This document shows, in pieces, positions 1 through 9,226 of a DNA stretch of 64,000 nt. Position 1 is the first letter of the stretch. Each line of letters opens with the position of its first letter. The position numbers and the translations under genes were made by a program. The notes under the pieces were generated by a model. It was not told where the DNA came from, did no database searches, and saw only the letters and a list, made by a program, of their open reading frames with translations. This DNA is from an uncultured Saprospiraceae bacterium (GTDB taxonomy: Bacteria > Bacteroidota > Bacteroidia > Chitinophagales > Saprospiraceae), in NCBI GenBank assembly GCA_937927575.1, contig CALBEE010000164.1:1-64000 (forward strand), read 5' to 3'.

Positions 1-1
1 T

Positions 2-109
2 CCAGTACTGTCACATAGGGTCACCATAGCTCCAGAGCGAGAAATGGAAGGTGTGAGTCCAAGTAAGATAATAAATGCCTTGATGAAAAGTGTTGAAGTT
101 CCTCGTTAA
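2..109 (+). CDS. MoxR-family AAA+ ATPase, C-terminal end only
   Basis: The window opens inside a reading frame that ends at TAA 107-109. The 35 visible residues begin PVLSHRVTIAPEREMEGVSP, which resembles the lid region at the end of MoxR ATPases (a PVLxHR phrase followed by an acidic EGVxP segment). MoxR proteins are chaperone-like ATPases usually encoded just before DUF58 and Bat genes, and a DUF58 gene follows here after about 200 nt. The family call rests on this short tail and on the neighbour; the rest of the gene lies outside the window. Confidence 0.65.
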   Translation, partial: PVLSHRVTIAPEREMEGVSPSKIINALMKSVEVPR

Positions 110-225
110 TGAGAATGCTTTAAAACTTAATCTAAAACGAAATTGTATTGGTTAAATATACTAGTTGGCCCTCAGATATTCTATGATAGATTTAATTGTG
201 GGTAAGTAACCTAAGGCAGAAATAA

Positions 226-298
226 CAAATTCTAGATACCAAATACCAAATAAAGAGTAACAAATTCCAAATACTCAATAATAAATTCCATATAGGAA
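226..298. repeat. Degenerate AAATTCCAAATAC-like intergenic repeats
   Basis: The leader of the DUF58 gene holds several imperfect copies of phrases such as CAAATTCCAAATAC, ATACCAAATACCAAATA and AATAAATTCCATAT. They are short, AT-rich and degenerate. They may be a decayed tandem repeat of the kind common between Bacteroidota genes; no function is claimed. Confidence 0.35.
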
Positions 299-312
299 GT
301 AAACGATTCAGA

Positions 313-1644
313 GTGAAAATTTTTAGATCGACATATTTGACCAATCGCTTTTTTGCAGCATTAGTAGTTGTGATATTGCTTTTTATATTAGGGCAGTCGA
401 TATCTATGATGGTGCTTTTTGCTAAAGGTGCTGCATTCGCTTTATTAGTATTAGTCTTATTAGATTTATTTACACTTTATAGAGAAAAGGAAGGCTTGGA
501 AGCTAAACGCTTGCATGATGCTAAATTGTCTAACGGTGATGATAATGATATCAAAGTAGTATTAAAATCTTTTTATGGATCTAATTTGAATGCTGAAATA
601 GTGGACGAAATACCGCATCAATTCCAACGTAGAGATATATCATGGAAAGTAGAATTGCCAGCGGGTCAAGAGAAGACTTTATTATATAAATTAAGACCTG
701 TCAAAAGAGGAGAATATAGTTTTGGTGCGGTCAATGTATTTCTTTCTACTTCGGTCGGAATGATCCAAAGAAGATATAATTTTCCAAGTGAAGCTCTCGT
801 TCCAGTCTATCCTTCGATCATACAAATGAAAAAATATGAATTTTCAGCATTCACCAATAATCTTACAGAATTAGGAATAAAGCGTATCAGAAGGATAGGG
901 CAAACCACAGAATTTGATCAGATCAAAGAATATGTACGAGGAGATGATCCTAGAAATATCAATTGGAAAGCTTCAGCGAAGTCTACGGATTTGATGGTTA
1001 ATCATTATGAAGATGAAAAGTCCCAACCTGTTTATTGTATTATAGATAAAGGGAGATTAATGAGGAGTCCCTTTGAAGGTTTGACTTTACTCGATTATGC
1101 TGTCAATAGTGCTTTAGTAATGAGCAATGTGGCTTTGAAAAAACAGGACAAAGCAGGTCTAATTACTTTTTCTAATAAGATGAGTTCGGTAGTGAAAGCA
1201 GATCGACGTTCTGGACAGTTATTGAGAATATTAGAGACTTTATATAACCAAAAGACTTTTTATAAAGAATCTAATTATGAAATGTTGGCGACCTATGTTA
1301 GAAGAAGTCTTACGAGTAGGGGGCTTATTTTGTTGTATACCAACTTTGAAAATTTGAGTTCTTTTCGCCGCCAATTACCTTATTTGAGGATGCTCTCAAA
1401 GAAACATTTGTTGGTAGTGGTATTTTTTGAAAATACTGAATTGGAAGATTTGATTCAAAAAGAACCGGATACGTCTGAAGGTATCTATACGCAAGTAATT
1501 GCAGAAAAAATTGCTTTAGAAAAAGATTTGATTGTTACTGAATTAAAAAGAAATGGAATCTTTGCTATACTGACTCCTCCAGAAAATTTAAATGTCAACA
1601 CGATTAATAAATATTTGGAGTTCAAGGCTAGAGGAATGATTTAG
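313..1644 (+). CDS. DUF58 domain-containing protein (MoxR partner)
   Basis: 443 residues from a GTG start; no in-frame ATG gives a better N-terminus. Two hydrophobic segments lie at about residues 12-48. A beta-rich region follows, then the DUF58 core around 190-290 with the phrase GDDPRNINWKASAKSTDLMVNHYEDE, given here as GDDPRNINWKAS and its acidic continuation; this is typical of the family. The C-terminal half has a von Willebrand A-like fold. DUF58 proteins work with MoxR ATPases at the membrane in poorly understood assembly or stress roles. The preceding MoxR tail supports a MoxR-DUF58 operon. The family call is secure; the cellular role is not known. Confidence 0.87.
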   Translation: MKIFRSTYLTNRFFAALVVVILLFILGQSISMMVLFAKGAAFALLVLVLLDLFTLYREKEGLEAKRLHDAKLSNGDDNDIKVVLKSFYGSNLNAEIVDEIPHQFQRRDISWKVELPAGQEKTLLYKLRPVKRGEYSFGAVNVFLSTSVGMIQRRYNFPSEALVPVYPSIIQMKKYEFSAFTNNLTELGIKRIRRIGQTTEFDQIKEYVRGDDPRNINWKASAKSTDLMVNHYEDEKSQPVYCIIDKGRLMRSPFEGLTLLDYAVNSALVMSNVALKKQDKAGLITFSNKMSSVVKADRRSGQLLRILETLYNQKTFYKESNYEMLATYVRRSLTSRGLILLYTNFENLSSFRRQLPYLRMLSKKHLLVVVFFENTELEDLIQKEPDTSEGIYTQVIAEKIALEKDLIVTELKRNGIFAILTPPENLNVNTINKYLEFKARGMI

Positions 1645-1741
1645 CATGAAAATCAATTTCTTTTTTCACAATTTTCATATTTAGATTGTTTAGTTTTGTG
1701 AAGTACTTTTATGGTTTCATCATCTAAGCGATTTTTGAAAT

Positions 1742-2170
1742 ATGGATTTAATACACAAAGCAATACTTCGATATAGAGATAAATATAATGTCACTATTCG
1801 TGAGGTTAAAAAGCGAGAAGGAGGTGTCATTATTGAAATTTCTCAAGATAAAACGATGGATGGTCATTACTTTTCTCAAAACGAATTGAGGGAAATTGTA
1901 AAATCTTTGTTTGCCTCCGTGCATGAAAATTTTCATATTGGAGCCATCCCATATAAGCCATTGGCTCATGATATAGTCACTTCTAAGTGGCTAAAGATAC
2001 AGCTAGCTGAAAATGCAATGAAAATAAAAACCTTGGCTAGCGAATTAGGTGTAAATAAAAAAACATTAGCGAAGCATCATTCTGGGACCGCTGATATGTC
2101 AAATGAAGAACGCGGAATGTATTATTATTATTTTCAAAGTCTTAAGGTGGCTAAAAATGAAGAAGAGTAG
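1742..2170 (+). CDS. Hypothetical protein with a putative C-terminal helix-turn-helix
   Basis: 142 residues, ATG start, no signal peptide or membrane segment. I do not recognise the N-terminal 80 residues. Residues about 85-135 (WLKIQLAENAMKIKTLASEL followed by GVNKKTLAKHHSG) have the spacing of a Cro/XRE-like helix-turn-helix, so a DNA-binding role is possible. The gene stands alone between DUF58 and a strong convergent terminator. The HTH idea is inference from pattern only. Confidence 0.65.
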   Translation: MDLIHKAILRYRDKYNVTIREVKKREGGVIIEISQDKTMDGHYFSQNELREIVKSLFASVHENFHIGAIPYKPLAHDIVTSKWLKIQLAENAMKIKTLASELGVNKKTLAKHHSGTADMSNEERGMYYYYFQSLKVAKNEEE

Positions 2171-2246
2171 CCAGATCAATCTTTTAGAGTTTTAATAAAG
2201 ATGCCACATTCAATTTTAAAGCGTTTTTTATAACGTCAAAAAAAAT

Positions 2247-2284
2247 AGACCTTCTTTCGAGTTATCGAGAGAAGGTCTTTTTCT
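2247..2284. terminator. Bidirectional Rho-independent terminator
   Basis: Arms AGACCTTCT (2247-2255) and AGAAGGTCT (2270-2278) pair perfectly around a loop that can pair further. An A run precedes and a T run follows, so it can stop both the + gene ending at 2170 and the - gene ending at 2340. Confidence 0.8.
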
Positions 2285-2339
2285 ATTCATTTGTCTAACT
2301 ATCCACATTTGAATCGTGGGATAGTAAAATGTTCTTTAG

Positions 2340-2702
2340 TTAACATCCATCATAACTTCGAGGAGGATATTTCGAAGAGGTTTGGAAACAAGGTGTAGTA
2401 AGTACGCAGCATTCGGAATTAGTTCCATGTACATTCCAGCAATTTTGCATACGAATTTGTAATTCGCATTCACATGATTCTTGCGTGGCCGCCCATACGT
2501 TCGAACCTACACTAGGTTCACACCATGTCATGCCGCCCTGCCAGATTTCGAATTCTAGACCTGCTGGATTGACTACATCCCAAGGATATAATCTAATATC
2601 GGTTTCTTGGTTTGTGGTATCTATTGCTTGGTCTTCTTTTCCACAAGCAAAGATGAATAGAGTACATAGGAGTACCAGTCCGAAGTTTGTTAAGTTCTTC
2701 AT
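2340..2702 (-). CDS. Cysteine-rich putative lipoprotein
   Basis: 120 residues when started at the ATG at 2702. The longer open frame upstream to 2822 lies in promoter-like AT-rich DNA and would bury the signal peptide. The N-terminus MKNLTNFGLVLLCTLFIFAC is a lipoprotein signal with the lipobox Cys at about residue 20. The mature part has many cysteines (CECE, NCWN, ECC, TPC, terminal DGC), which suggests disulfides outside the cytoplasm. I do not recognise the family. A palindrome at 2821-2840 lies upstream. Confidence 0.62.
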   Translation of the reverse strand: MKNLTNFGLVLLCTLFIFACGKEDQAIDTTNQETDIRLYPWDVVNPAGLEFEIWQGGMTWCEPSVGSNVWAATQESCECELQIRMQNCWNVHGTNSECCVLTTPCFQTSSKYPPRSYDGC

Positions 2703-2820
2703 AATCAGAAAAATTAAAAAAGTTAGACGAGTAAAAGGGGAAACTCTAATAAGATATCGATATAAATATAGCAAAATTACTTGCCATCCAAAATAAAAAA
2801 CTAAAATTAATTTCAATTGC

Positions 2821-2840
2821 AATATTGTTAAAACAATATT
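2821..2840. promoter_or_regulatory. Perfect 9-bp inverted repeat (possible operator)
   Basis: AATATTGTT, a 2-nt AA spacer, then AACAATATT form an exact palindrome. It lies about 120 bp upstream of the lipoprotein gene that starts at 2702 on the minus strand and downstream of queE. A 2-nt spacer is too short for a good RNA loop and there is no T run, so a protein-binding site fits better than a terminator. In AT-rich DNA chance cannot be excluded. Confidence 0.35.
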
Positions 2841-2972
2841 AGTTGTTATTCCATATATTTAATGGTATTGCTTTATGGGTTTATGGAAAGAGAGTCCATA
2901 TGCATTAGATAAGGAGAAGCGTTTTAGGTCCTGAATAATCCGACAGGGTATTCAATTATTCTTTTATTAAAA

Positions 2973-3602
2973 CTAGTCTATCCCAATAAATTTATGGGTT
3001 TGTAAGCTTAGTTTCCACTGAGGGTAACGCATGCAATACTCAACGCATTGGGTGATATGTGCTGCTTGCTTATCATCATCTAGCGGTTGTAAATAATAAT
3101 GCTCAAAATCAAGGTGGGCATATTGTTCAGGATCGTTATCTTTTTGAGGATAGACAAGTTTGAGCTCATCCCCATATGTTACTATAATTTTAGAATCAGC
3201 CTTAGGACTGACACAAATCCAGTCAATATCATTGGCTAGTTCAACGGTACCATTGGTTTCAATGGCGATGGAAATATTGGCATTATGAAGATGATCTACC
3301 AGGTTTTGGTCCAATTGTAGACCTGGTTCTCCTCCTGTACATACTATAAATGGGTGTTGGCCCATGTCAGACGGCCAAAGCTCATAGATGATATCCGATA
3401 AGGCCTGCTTTGTATATTTCCCACCTCTCTGGCCATCTGTACCCCAAAAATCCGTATCACAGAATTTGCAAATCGCTTTATGTCGGTCTTCTTCTCTACC
3501 ACTCCATAGGTTACAGCCGCTAAATCTGACAAATACAGCAGGTCTGCCAGTATGGTATCCTTCACCTTGGATGGTGTAATATATCTCTTTGATTTTGTAC
3601 AT
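2973..3602 (-). CDS. queE: 7-carboxy-7-deazaguanine synthase
   Basis: 209 residues, radical-SAM enzyme of the queuosine/7-deazapurine pathway that rearranges 6-carboxytetrahydropterin to CDG. The N-terminus has IQGEGYHTGRPAVFVR, then the QueE-type cluster motif: C30, then an insertion, C45 and C48 (ending CKFCDTDF). CTGGEPG at residues 88-94 is the SAM-binding GGE motif, and KLVYPQ and SPK phrases follow as in the family. The length matches the proteobacterial/Bacteroidota class with the long insertion between the first two cysteines. No queD or queC is adjacent. Confidence 0.93.
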   Translation of the reverse strand: MYKIKEIYYTIQGEGYHTGRPAVFVRFSGCNLWSGREEDRHKAICKFCDTDFWGTDGQRGGKYTKQALSDIIYELWPSDMGQHPFIVCTGGEPGLQLDQNLVDHLHNANISIAIETNGTVELANDIDWICVSPKADSKIIVTYGDELKLVYPQKDNDPEQYAHLDFEHYYLQPLDDDKQAAHITQCVEYCMRYPQWKLSLQTHKFIGID

Positions 3603-3823
3603 TTAAGAATTCTTCATTTGCAAGGCGAAGATAATGTAAAGTTCGTATTCGTGATTTGGATGTGTGATTATATACCGTAGTTTATTCATTAGAGTAGTCT
3701 TGGTCTTTGTAGTTGCGAATTAGGGAGTAGAAATATTCAGCTATCTTAGTGTTGATAATACACGAAGACACCAGTAAGAATAGAATTGAAATATATTTTT
3801 TTGTATCAAATAATTAGCTAAAT

Positions 3824-3851
3824 TTGGTTAGCCAATAATTGGTCGACCAAT
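3824..3851. promoter_or_regulatory. Paired FadR/GntR-type operators upstream of the alginate-locus regulator
   Basis: Two palindromes lie side by side: TTGGTTAGCCAA (3824-3835, imperfect centre) and ATTGGTCGACCAAT (3838-3851, perfect 14-mer). Both carry the TGGT..ACCA half-sites used by FadR-subfamily GntR regulators such as PdhR, UxuR and LldR. The second ends 13 nt before the ATG of the GntR gene, which fits autorepression. I did not see the same site before the lyase gene. Confidence 0.68.
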
Positions 3852-3864
3852 AACCACTTTAGAA

Positions 3865-4572
3865 ATGTTAGACAGATTCAGCGAGATAAAAGTAGAAGCG
3901 CCAGTCGACAAAATCATTCGGCAGATAAGGACTTTAATAACCAGTGGGGAGTTGAAACCAGGAGACAAATTGCCACCGGAAAGAAAATTATCTGATAAAT
4001 TTGGAATTGGTAGGTCAGTAGTCAGAGACGCAATCCGCAAATTAGAGTTTTACGGAATTGTGAAGACGCAACCGCAATCAGGCACAATCATAGAAGGTAT
4101 GGGTATTGTAGCCTTGGAAGGTCTCATTACTGACGTCCTAAATATTGAGGAAAGTGATTTCGCTTCATTGGTAGAAACCAGATTATTATTAGAGATAGAG
4201 TCCGCAGGTAAAGCTGCAGAAAGAAGGACTGTTGATGACCTTGTCGTATTAGAAAGTACATTAAAGGCTTACGAAGAAAAAGTAGCGCAAGGTTCGTTAG
4301 CCGTTGAAGAAGATTTATTATTTCATATCAAAATAGCTGAGGCAAGTGGAAATTCTGTACTAAAGTCATTGATGCTTATCATCACGCCAGATATAGTTAA
4401 GAGTTTTACAAAATTAAATGTTTGTAATGATGACCGTACTCAAGCCACTTTAGATGAGCATAGGGAGATTCTCAATCAAATTATCGATCAAAATCCGGAA
4501 GGTGCCCAGAGAGCCATGCGAAAGCACTTAATGGACATCTTTGAATTTAGTAAAGGATCGAGTGATCAATAA
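3865..4572 (+). CDS. FadR-subfamily GntR transcriptional regulator of the alginate locus
   Basis: 235 residues. Residues about 8-75 form the GntR winged helix (PGDKLPPERKLSDKFGIGRS, then VVRDAIRKLEFYGIV). Residues about 90-230 are an FCD ligand domain (LVETRLLLEIESAGKAAERR, LFHIKIAEASGN, HREILNQI), with the histidines and acidic residues that bind metal and a carboxylate ligand in this class. It stands directly upstream and in the same direction as the alginate genes, so the ligand is probably an alginate intermediate such as KDG or DEH (inference). The operator pair 13 nt upstream suggests autoregulation. Confidence 0.9.
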   Translation: MLDRFSEIKVEAPVDKIIRQIRTLITSGELKPGDKLPPERKLSDKFGIGRSVVRDAIRKLEFYGIVKTQPQSGTIIEGMGIVALEGLITDVLNIEESDFASLVETRLLLEIESAGKAAERRTVDDLVVLESTLKAYEEKVAQGSLAVEEDLLFHIKIAEASGNSVLKSLMLIITPDIVKSFTKLNVCNDDRTQATLDEHREILNQIIDQNPEGAQRAMRKHLMDIFEFSKGSSDQ

Positions 4573-4711
4573 TAGAATAGGCGTTGCAAAAGAATTTGAT
4601 TGAGGGTCGATTCAGCTATTTGGTGATTAAAAAAAGAAATGAAATCTTAAGCAAACTCAGGTTGTGAAATCTGACAATTAAAATTAAAATAGTTTTTTCA
4701 TTCAAGTAATT

Positions 4712-4738
4712 GGAGGCTAAATTTTGGCCTCCGATCAT
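4712..4738 (+). terminator. Hairpin between the GntR gene and the lyase operon
   Basis: GGAGGC (4712-4717) and GCCTCC (4727-4732) pair around an AT-rich loop and are followed by GATCATTTTTA. It could end the regulator transcript or act as a leader hairpin of the lyase mRNA. The stem is only 6 bp and the T run is weak. Confidence 0.4.
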
Positions 4739-4766
4739 TTTTACTCCAAAATTGAAAAATTAACCC

Positions 4767-7022
4767 GTGAACAAAATTTTATTATTATTTGCATTCTTTA
4801 TTATTTTATCATCTGGATGTAAGGATTCATCTGCGCTTAGCATAGGGTTAGTTGAAAATATTGACGAATTTAATGAAGCTGTCAGTGCTGCTGAGCCTGG
4901 CGATGTTATTACTTTGGCCAACGGTATTTGGAATAATGCTGAGTTGAAGTTTTATGCTAATGGAACAGAAGAAAAACCCATAAAGCTTACTGTCGAGACT
5001 AAAGGTAAAGTCACTTTAGAGGAAGAATCAAACCTAAGAATTGCAGGCTCGTATTTAATAGTAGAAGGTTTGGTATTTCGCAATGGGAATACGCCGACGG
5101 GTGAAGTGATTTCATTTAAAAAGGATAGCAAAACGCTATGTAATAATTGTAGAGTAACGGAATGTGTAATCGATAATTATAACCCTTCAGAAAGACATGA
5201 ATCTGATTATTGGGTGGGAATGTATGGTAAGAATAATCGATTTGACCATAACTACCTAGTGGGCAAAAGAAATAGAGGTGTGACGATGGCCGTTAGACTG
5301 AATAACGAAGAATCTTTAGAAAATCACCATCGCATCGATCATAATCATTTTGGATATAGGCCTCTATTGGGTTCTAATGGAGGAGAAACACTTCGAATAG
5401 GAACTAGTCATCATTCACTTAAGAATTCTAACACGATCGTCGAAGATAATTACTTCGAAATGTGTAGCGGAGAATTGGAAATCATATCTAGCAAATCTTG
5501 TCAAAATACTTTTAGAAACAATACTTTCTATGAATGTAAAGGCACTTTAACTATGCGTCATGGTAATGAGACTATCGTAGAAAATAATTATCTCTTCGGA
5601 AATGGAAAAGCGAATACTGGAGGAATACGAATTATCAACGAAACGCAAACGGTAAACAATAATTATTGTGAGGGGCTTACTGGATATAGATTCAGAAGTG
5701 CTCTAACCATTATGAACGGAGTACCTAATTCTCCAATCAATAGATATTTTCAAGTCATAGATTCAAAGGCTTCAAATAATTTAATTGTCAACTGTGATAA
5801 TGTACAGTTCTGTGCCGGTAGTGACTCAGAAAGGAGTGCTGTTCCTGTCAATACAGAAATGAAAAATAACATCATCTACAATACAGAAAAGGATGAAATA
5901 TTTACGGTCTACGACGATATAAGCGGTATCAGTTTTGAAGGAAATATATTAAGCCCTAATATTGAATTACCAACTAATAAAGGAGCTAATGTCAGTACGG
6001 GATTTGAGAAAAAAGAGCTTGTCTTCAATAGAGTAGATGGTTTATTAAGACCAGAAGGTTTTGATCAAGTGGGACCTAATTCAGATAAAGAAAGACCTAG
6101 TGGAAAGAATACGGGAGTAGATTGGTACCCTAAGATTGACTACACAATTAATTTTAATGTAGGAAATGAAATAGCAGTAGCTCCAGGAGAAAATACAATT
6201 CTTGAAGCGGCTTTAAAATCTAAATCAGGTGATGTATTAGTACTTGAAGCAGGAGGAAAGTATCACCAAAGTAAGTCAGTCGATGTTCCGCATACACTCT
6301 CCTTAAAGGCAAGAGGCGAAAAGCCAACGATTACCTTCGAACGATCATCATTATTTAACATCGAGAATGGTGGTTCGTTATCTTTAGAGGGTATCATAGT
6401 ATCAGGAGAAAAATGTGATGATTATGCAGGTAATAGCGTAGTGCGTACCAGTAGATACAGCATGATCGATAATTATAAATTTTTAGCTAAGGATTGTGAT
6501 TTTGTAGATCTTGATGTGAACCACAGTTTCAATGTCCTTCGGGTTTATAAAAATACTTTTGCGGATTCTATCGCTTTAGTCAATTGTAATTTTAATAATA
6601 TTTCCGGTCATGTACTGAATATGAATAAGGAGACTGACGATATAGGAATTTACAATAGTGAAAATGTAGTGGTAGAAAAATGTTCGTTCAAGAATATAGG
6701 TGGAGTTGCGATAAATCTATATCGTGGTGGAAGAGATGAAAGTACTTTTGGTCCGATCCTCAAATTGAATGAAACTTCATTTGATAATGTAGGACATGAC
6801 AAGCGAAATAAAGAAAAATCCGCAGTCTCATTACATGGTGTACAAGTGGCTAATATGAATAATTTGACGATTAGTAATTCAAAGAAGATGGATTTGCATC
6901 TTGTGGTCGGTGAGCCAGTAATAAGAGTTCAAAATACGACTTTCGAAAATTCTGAAGGGCTGACTTCTAATAGTGATGCTTTTGAAAAGAATAATGTGAA
7001 AACGATAAGTACTAAGAAATAA
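4767..7022 (+). CDS. PL6 alginate lyase (two-domain, lipoprotein)
   Basis: 751 residues from a GTG start. The lipoprotein signal has LSSGC at residues 14-18, so the enzyme is membrane-anchored outside the cytoplasm. The first parallel beta-helix carries the PL6 catalytic set at the spacing known from AlyGC: N204, E236 and E238 for calcium, K243 (ELEIISSK) as base and R264 (TMRHG) as acid; the K-to-R distance of 21 is identical. A second beta-helix-like domain spans about 470-740. PL6 enzymes cleave alginate (mannuronate/guluronate) by beta-elimination. The next gene overlaps its stop by one base, so the two are translationally coupled. Strict exo or endo mode cannot be read from sequence. Confidence 0.93.
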   Translation: MNKILLLFAFFIILSSGCKDSSALSIGLVENIDEFNEAVSAAEPGDVITLANGIWNNAELKFYANGTEEKPIKLTVETKGKVTLEEESNLRIAGSYLIVEGLVFRNGNTPTGEVISFKKDSKTLCNNCRVTECVIDNYNPSERHESDYWVGMYGKNNRFDHNYLVGKRNRGVTMAVRLNNEESLENHHRIDHNHFGYRPLLGSNGGETLRIGTSHHSLKNSNTIVEDNYFEMCSGELEIISSKSCQNTFRNNTFYECKGTLTMRHGNETIVENNYLFGNGKANTGGIRIINETQTVNNNYCEGLTGYRFRSALTIMNGVPNSPINRYFQVIDSKASNNLIVNCDNVQFCAGSDSERSAVPVNTEMKNNIIYNTEKDEIFTVYDDISGISFEGNILSPNIELPTNKGANVSTGFEKKELVFNRVDGLLRPEGFDQVGPNSDKERPSGKNTGVDWYPKIDYTINFNVGNEIAVAPGENTILEAALKSKSGDVLVLEAGGKYHQSKSVDVPHTLSLKARGEKPTITFERSSLFNIENGGSLSLEGIIVSGEKCDDYAGNSVVRTSRYSMIDNYKFLAKDCDFVDLDVNHSFNVLRVYKNTFADSIALVNCNFNNISGHVLNMNKETDDIGIYNSENVVVEKCSFKNIGGVAINLYRGGRDESTFGPILKLNETSFDNVGHDKRNKEKSAVSLHGVQVANMNNLTISNSKKMDLHLVVGEPVIRVQNTTFENSEGLTSNSDAFEKNNVKTISTKK

Positions 7023-9196
7023 TGAAAGCACGGAACTACATAGCTTTAATACTAATTAGTATTTGTTTTTTTGCTTGTGCTCAGACACATCCAAGCATGA
7101 TTTTGACAAAGAGTGGTGTGGAAACGATTCGCTCTCAGAAAAATCCGTTGATATTTGACGAGGTTTTGAATAAAACACGTATTCAAGTGGATGCTGCAAT
7201 TGCTGAAGGAATTGTGGTGCCGGTGCCCAAAGATATGGGTGGTGGTTATACGCACGAAAAGCACAAAAGTAACTACTTTAATATGCAGAGTGCGGGTGCA
7301 TTATATCAAATTACAGGTGAAGAAAAGTATGCCTTGTATATTAAGAACATGTTGTTAGAATATACGGCACTTTATCCTAGTTTACCTCCGCATCCTACTA
7401 ATAGATCTTATGCTGTGGGTAAGATTTTTTGGCAATGTCTTAATGATGCTAATTGGATGGTATACACTTCGCAGGCATATGATGCGATTTACAATTATTT
7501 GACCCAAGAAGAGCGTAATACAATTGAAAATGATTTTTTGAAGCCTTATGCAGATTATTTGTCTATAGAGAATCCTAAGTATTTTAATAGAGTGCATAAT
7601 CATAGTACATGGGGCAATGCGGCTGTCGGTATGATGGCTTTAGCTATGGATGATGATGCCTTACTGCAAAGAGCATTATATGGTTTGGATTTAAAAAATG
7701 TAGATGAATTAGCCAAAGATAATGATGGTGGTTTTATCTATGAAAAGGATAAAGCTAAGGCTGGCTTTTTTGCGCAGATCGATTATTCATTTTCACCTGA
7801 CGGATATTATGGAGAGGGACCTTATTATCAGAGATATGCGATGTTGCCTTTTATGGTATTTGCCCAAGCACTGAACAATAAAAAACCGGAGTTGAAAATA
7901 TTTGAATATAGAGATAGTATCTTAATCAAAGCAGTAAAGTCACTATTAAATCAAACGAATCAATCTGAAGAATTTTTTCCGATCAATGATGCTCAGAAAG
8001 GAATGTCGATTTATCCTAACTCTGTAATTACAGCTGTAAATGTTGCTTATAATGCAAGTCCTGAGGCTGAATTTTTGTTCGCTGCTAAAAAGCAAGGTGA
8101 GGTATTATTAGATCAAGGAGGATGGAATCTTGCAAGAGCTATCGAATCTTCAAATTCATTAGATTTCGAGAAAAAATCTATCCAATTTAGTGATGGTTAT
8201 AAAGGAGATGAAGGTGGATTGGGGATTTTAAGAGCTGGGAATTCTGACCGCCAATCTACCGTCGTATTTAAGTATACTTCGCAAGGATTAGGTCATGGAC
8301 ATTATGATAAATTAGGTTATCTTTTTTATGACTGTAGTACGGAAGTAATGCAAGATTACGGTGCCGCTAGATGGGTGAATATAGATCAAAAAGGAGGAGG
8401 AAGATACCTCAAAGAAAATAAGACTTGGGCTAAGCAGACCATCGCCCATAATACTTTAGTTGTGGATCAAAAATCTCACTTTGGAGGTATTTATGATGTG
8501 GCAAATTTGCATCATTCCGATCCAGTATTTTTTAATACCAACAATCCTCAAGCGCATGCTGCTGGCGCTAAAGAGGTAAACGCTTATGAAGGTATCGAAA
8601 TGAATCGTATTCTCATCCTTTGGGAAGATGATTACTTTAGTAACCCTGTACTGATTGATTACTTCTCAGCAGATACAGATGGAGCTCATAGTTTTGATAT
8701 GCCTTATCATTTTGCTGGACAGATTATGTCACAGAATTTTGATTATGCAACGCAGGTGCCTACGGTAATGGGATATGCGCATGGCTATCAACATTTATAT
8801 CAAGAGGCAACCGCTAAAGCGGAGGATGTGATACAAATGAACTGGTTTAAGGATCGAAAGTTTTATACATTGACGACTCAATCCAATGCAGGAGATGATA
8901 TCATTTTGGCTCGGATCGGCGCCAATGATCCACAATTTAATCTTAGACGAGATGCTTTATTAATACATAGAAAAGAAGGTGCTACAAGTCCTAGATTTTT
9001 ATCGGTAATAGAAAACCACGGAACTTATAGCTATGTATCTGAAAGGCCTATAGATCCTTATTCGAAAATTAATAAAGTAGCAATACTAAGAGATAATAAT
9101 ACATCAGTCACTTTTCGGATCCAGGTAAAAGATGGTATGAGTTGGGATATAGAAGTGGATAAAGCAACAGGCGAAGTGAAAATTGTAAAGAACTAA
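7022..9196 (+). CDS. PL17 oligoalginate lyase (heparinase II/III-like)
   Basis: 724 residues. The ATG shares its A with the TAA of the PL6 gene. The signal ends FFACAQTHP, either lipoprotein (C19) or ordinary export. Residues about 60-380 are the alpha/alpha toroid with VHNHSTWGN (N193-H194) and DGYYGEGPYYQRYA (tyrosines about 262-269). The C-terminal beta-sandwich contains GLGHGHYDKLG and the AKQTIAHNTLVVD phrase of heparinase II/III families. PL17 enzymes release unsaturated monouronate from alginate oligomers, complementing PL6. I assign the Asn-His and Tyr as catalytic by family resemblance only. Confidence 0.93.
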   Translation: MKARNYIALILISICFFACAQTHPSMILTKSGVETIRSQKNPLIFDEVLNKTRIQVDAAIAEGIVVPVPKDMGGGYTHEKHKSNYFNMQSAGALYQITGEEKYALYIKNMLLEYTALYPSLPPHPTNRSYAVGKIFWQCLNDANWMVYTSQAYDAIYNYLTQEERNTIENDFLKPYADYLSIENPKYFNRVHNHSTWGNAAVGMMALAMDDDALLQRALYGLDLKNVDELAKDNDGGFIYEKDKAKAGFFAQIDYSFSPDGYYGEGPYYQRYAMLPFMVFAQALNNKKPELKIFEYRDSILIKAVKSLLNQTNQSEEFFPINDAQKGMSIYPNSVITAVNVAYNASPEAEFLFAAKKQGEVLLDQGGWNLARAIESSNSLDFEKKSIQFSDGYKGDEGGLGILRAGNSDRQSTVVFKYTSQGLGHGHYDKLGYLFYDCSTEVMQDYGAARWVNIDQKGGGRYLKENKTWAKQTIAHNTLVVDQKSHFGGIYDVANLHHSDPVFFNTNNPQAHAAGAKEVNAYEGIEMNRILILWEDDYFSNPVLIDYFSADTDGAHSFDMPYHFAGQIMSQNFDYATQVPTVMGYAHGYQHLYQEATAKAEDVIQMNWFKDRKFYTLTTQSNAGDDIILARIGANDPQFNLRRDALLIHRKEGATSPRFLSVIENHGTYSYVSERPIDPYSKINKVAILRDNNTSVTFRIQVKDGMSWDIEVDKATGEVKIVKN

Positions 9197-9226
9197 TTTT
9201 GAAATTAATTGAATATCAAGTAGACA

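Noticed and set aside
2485-2796. 103-residue plus-strand frame opposite the Cys-rich lipoprotein gene
   Set aside because: The minus-strand frame has a lipobox and Cys spacing, while the plus-strand one is its shadow.
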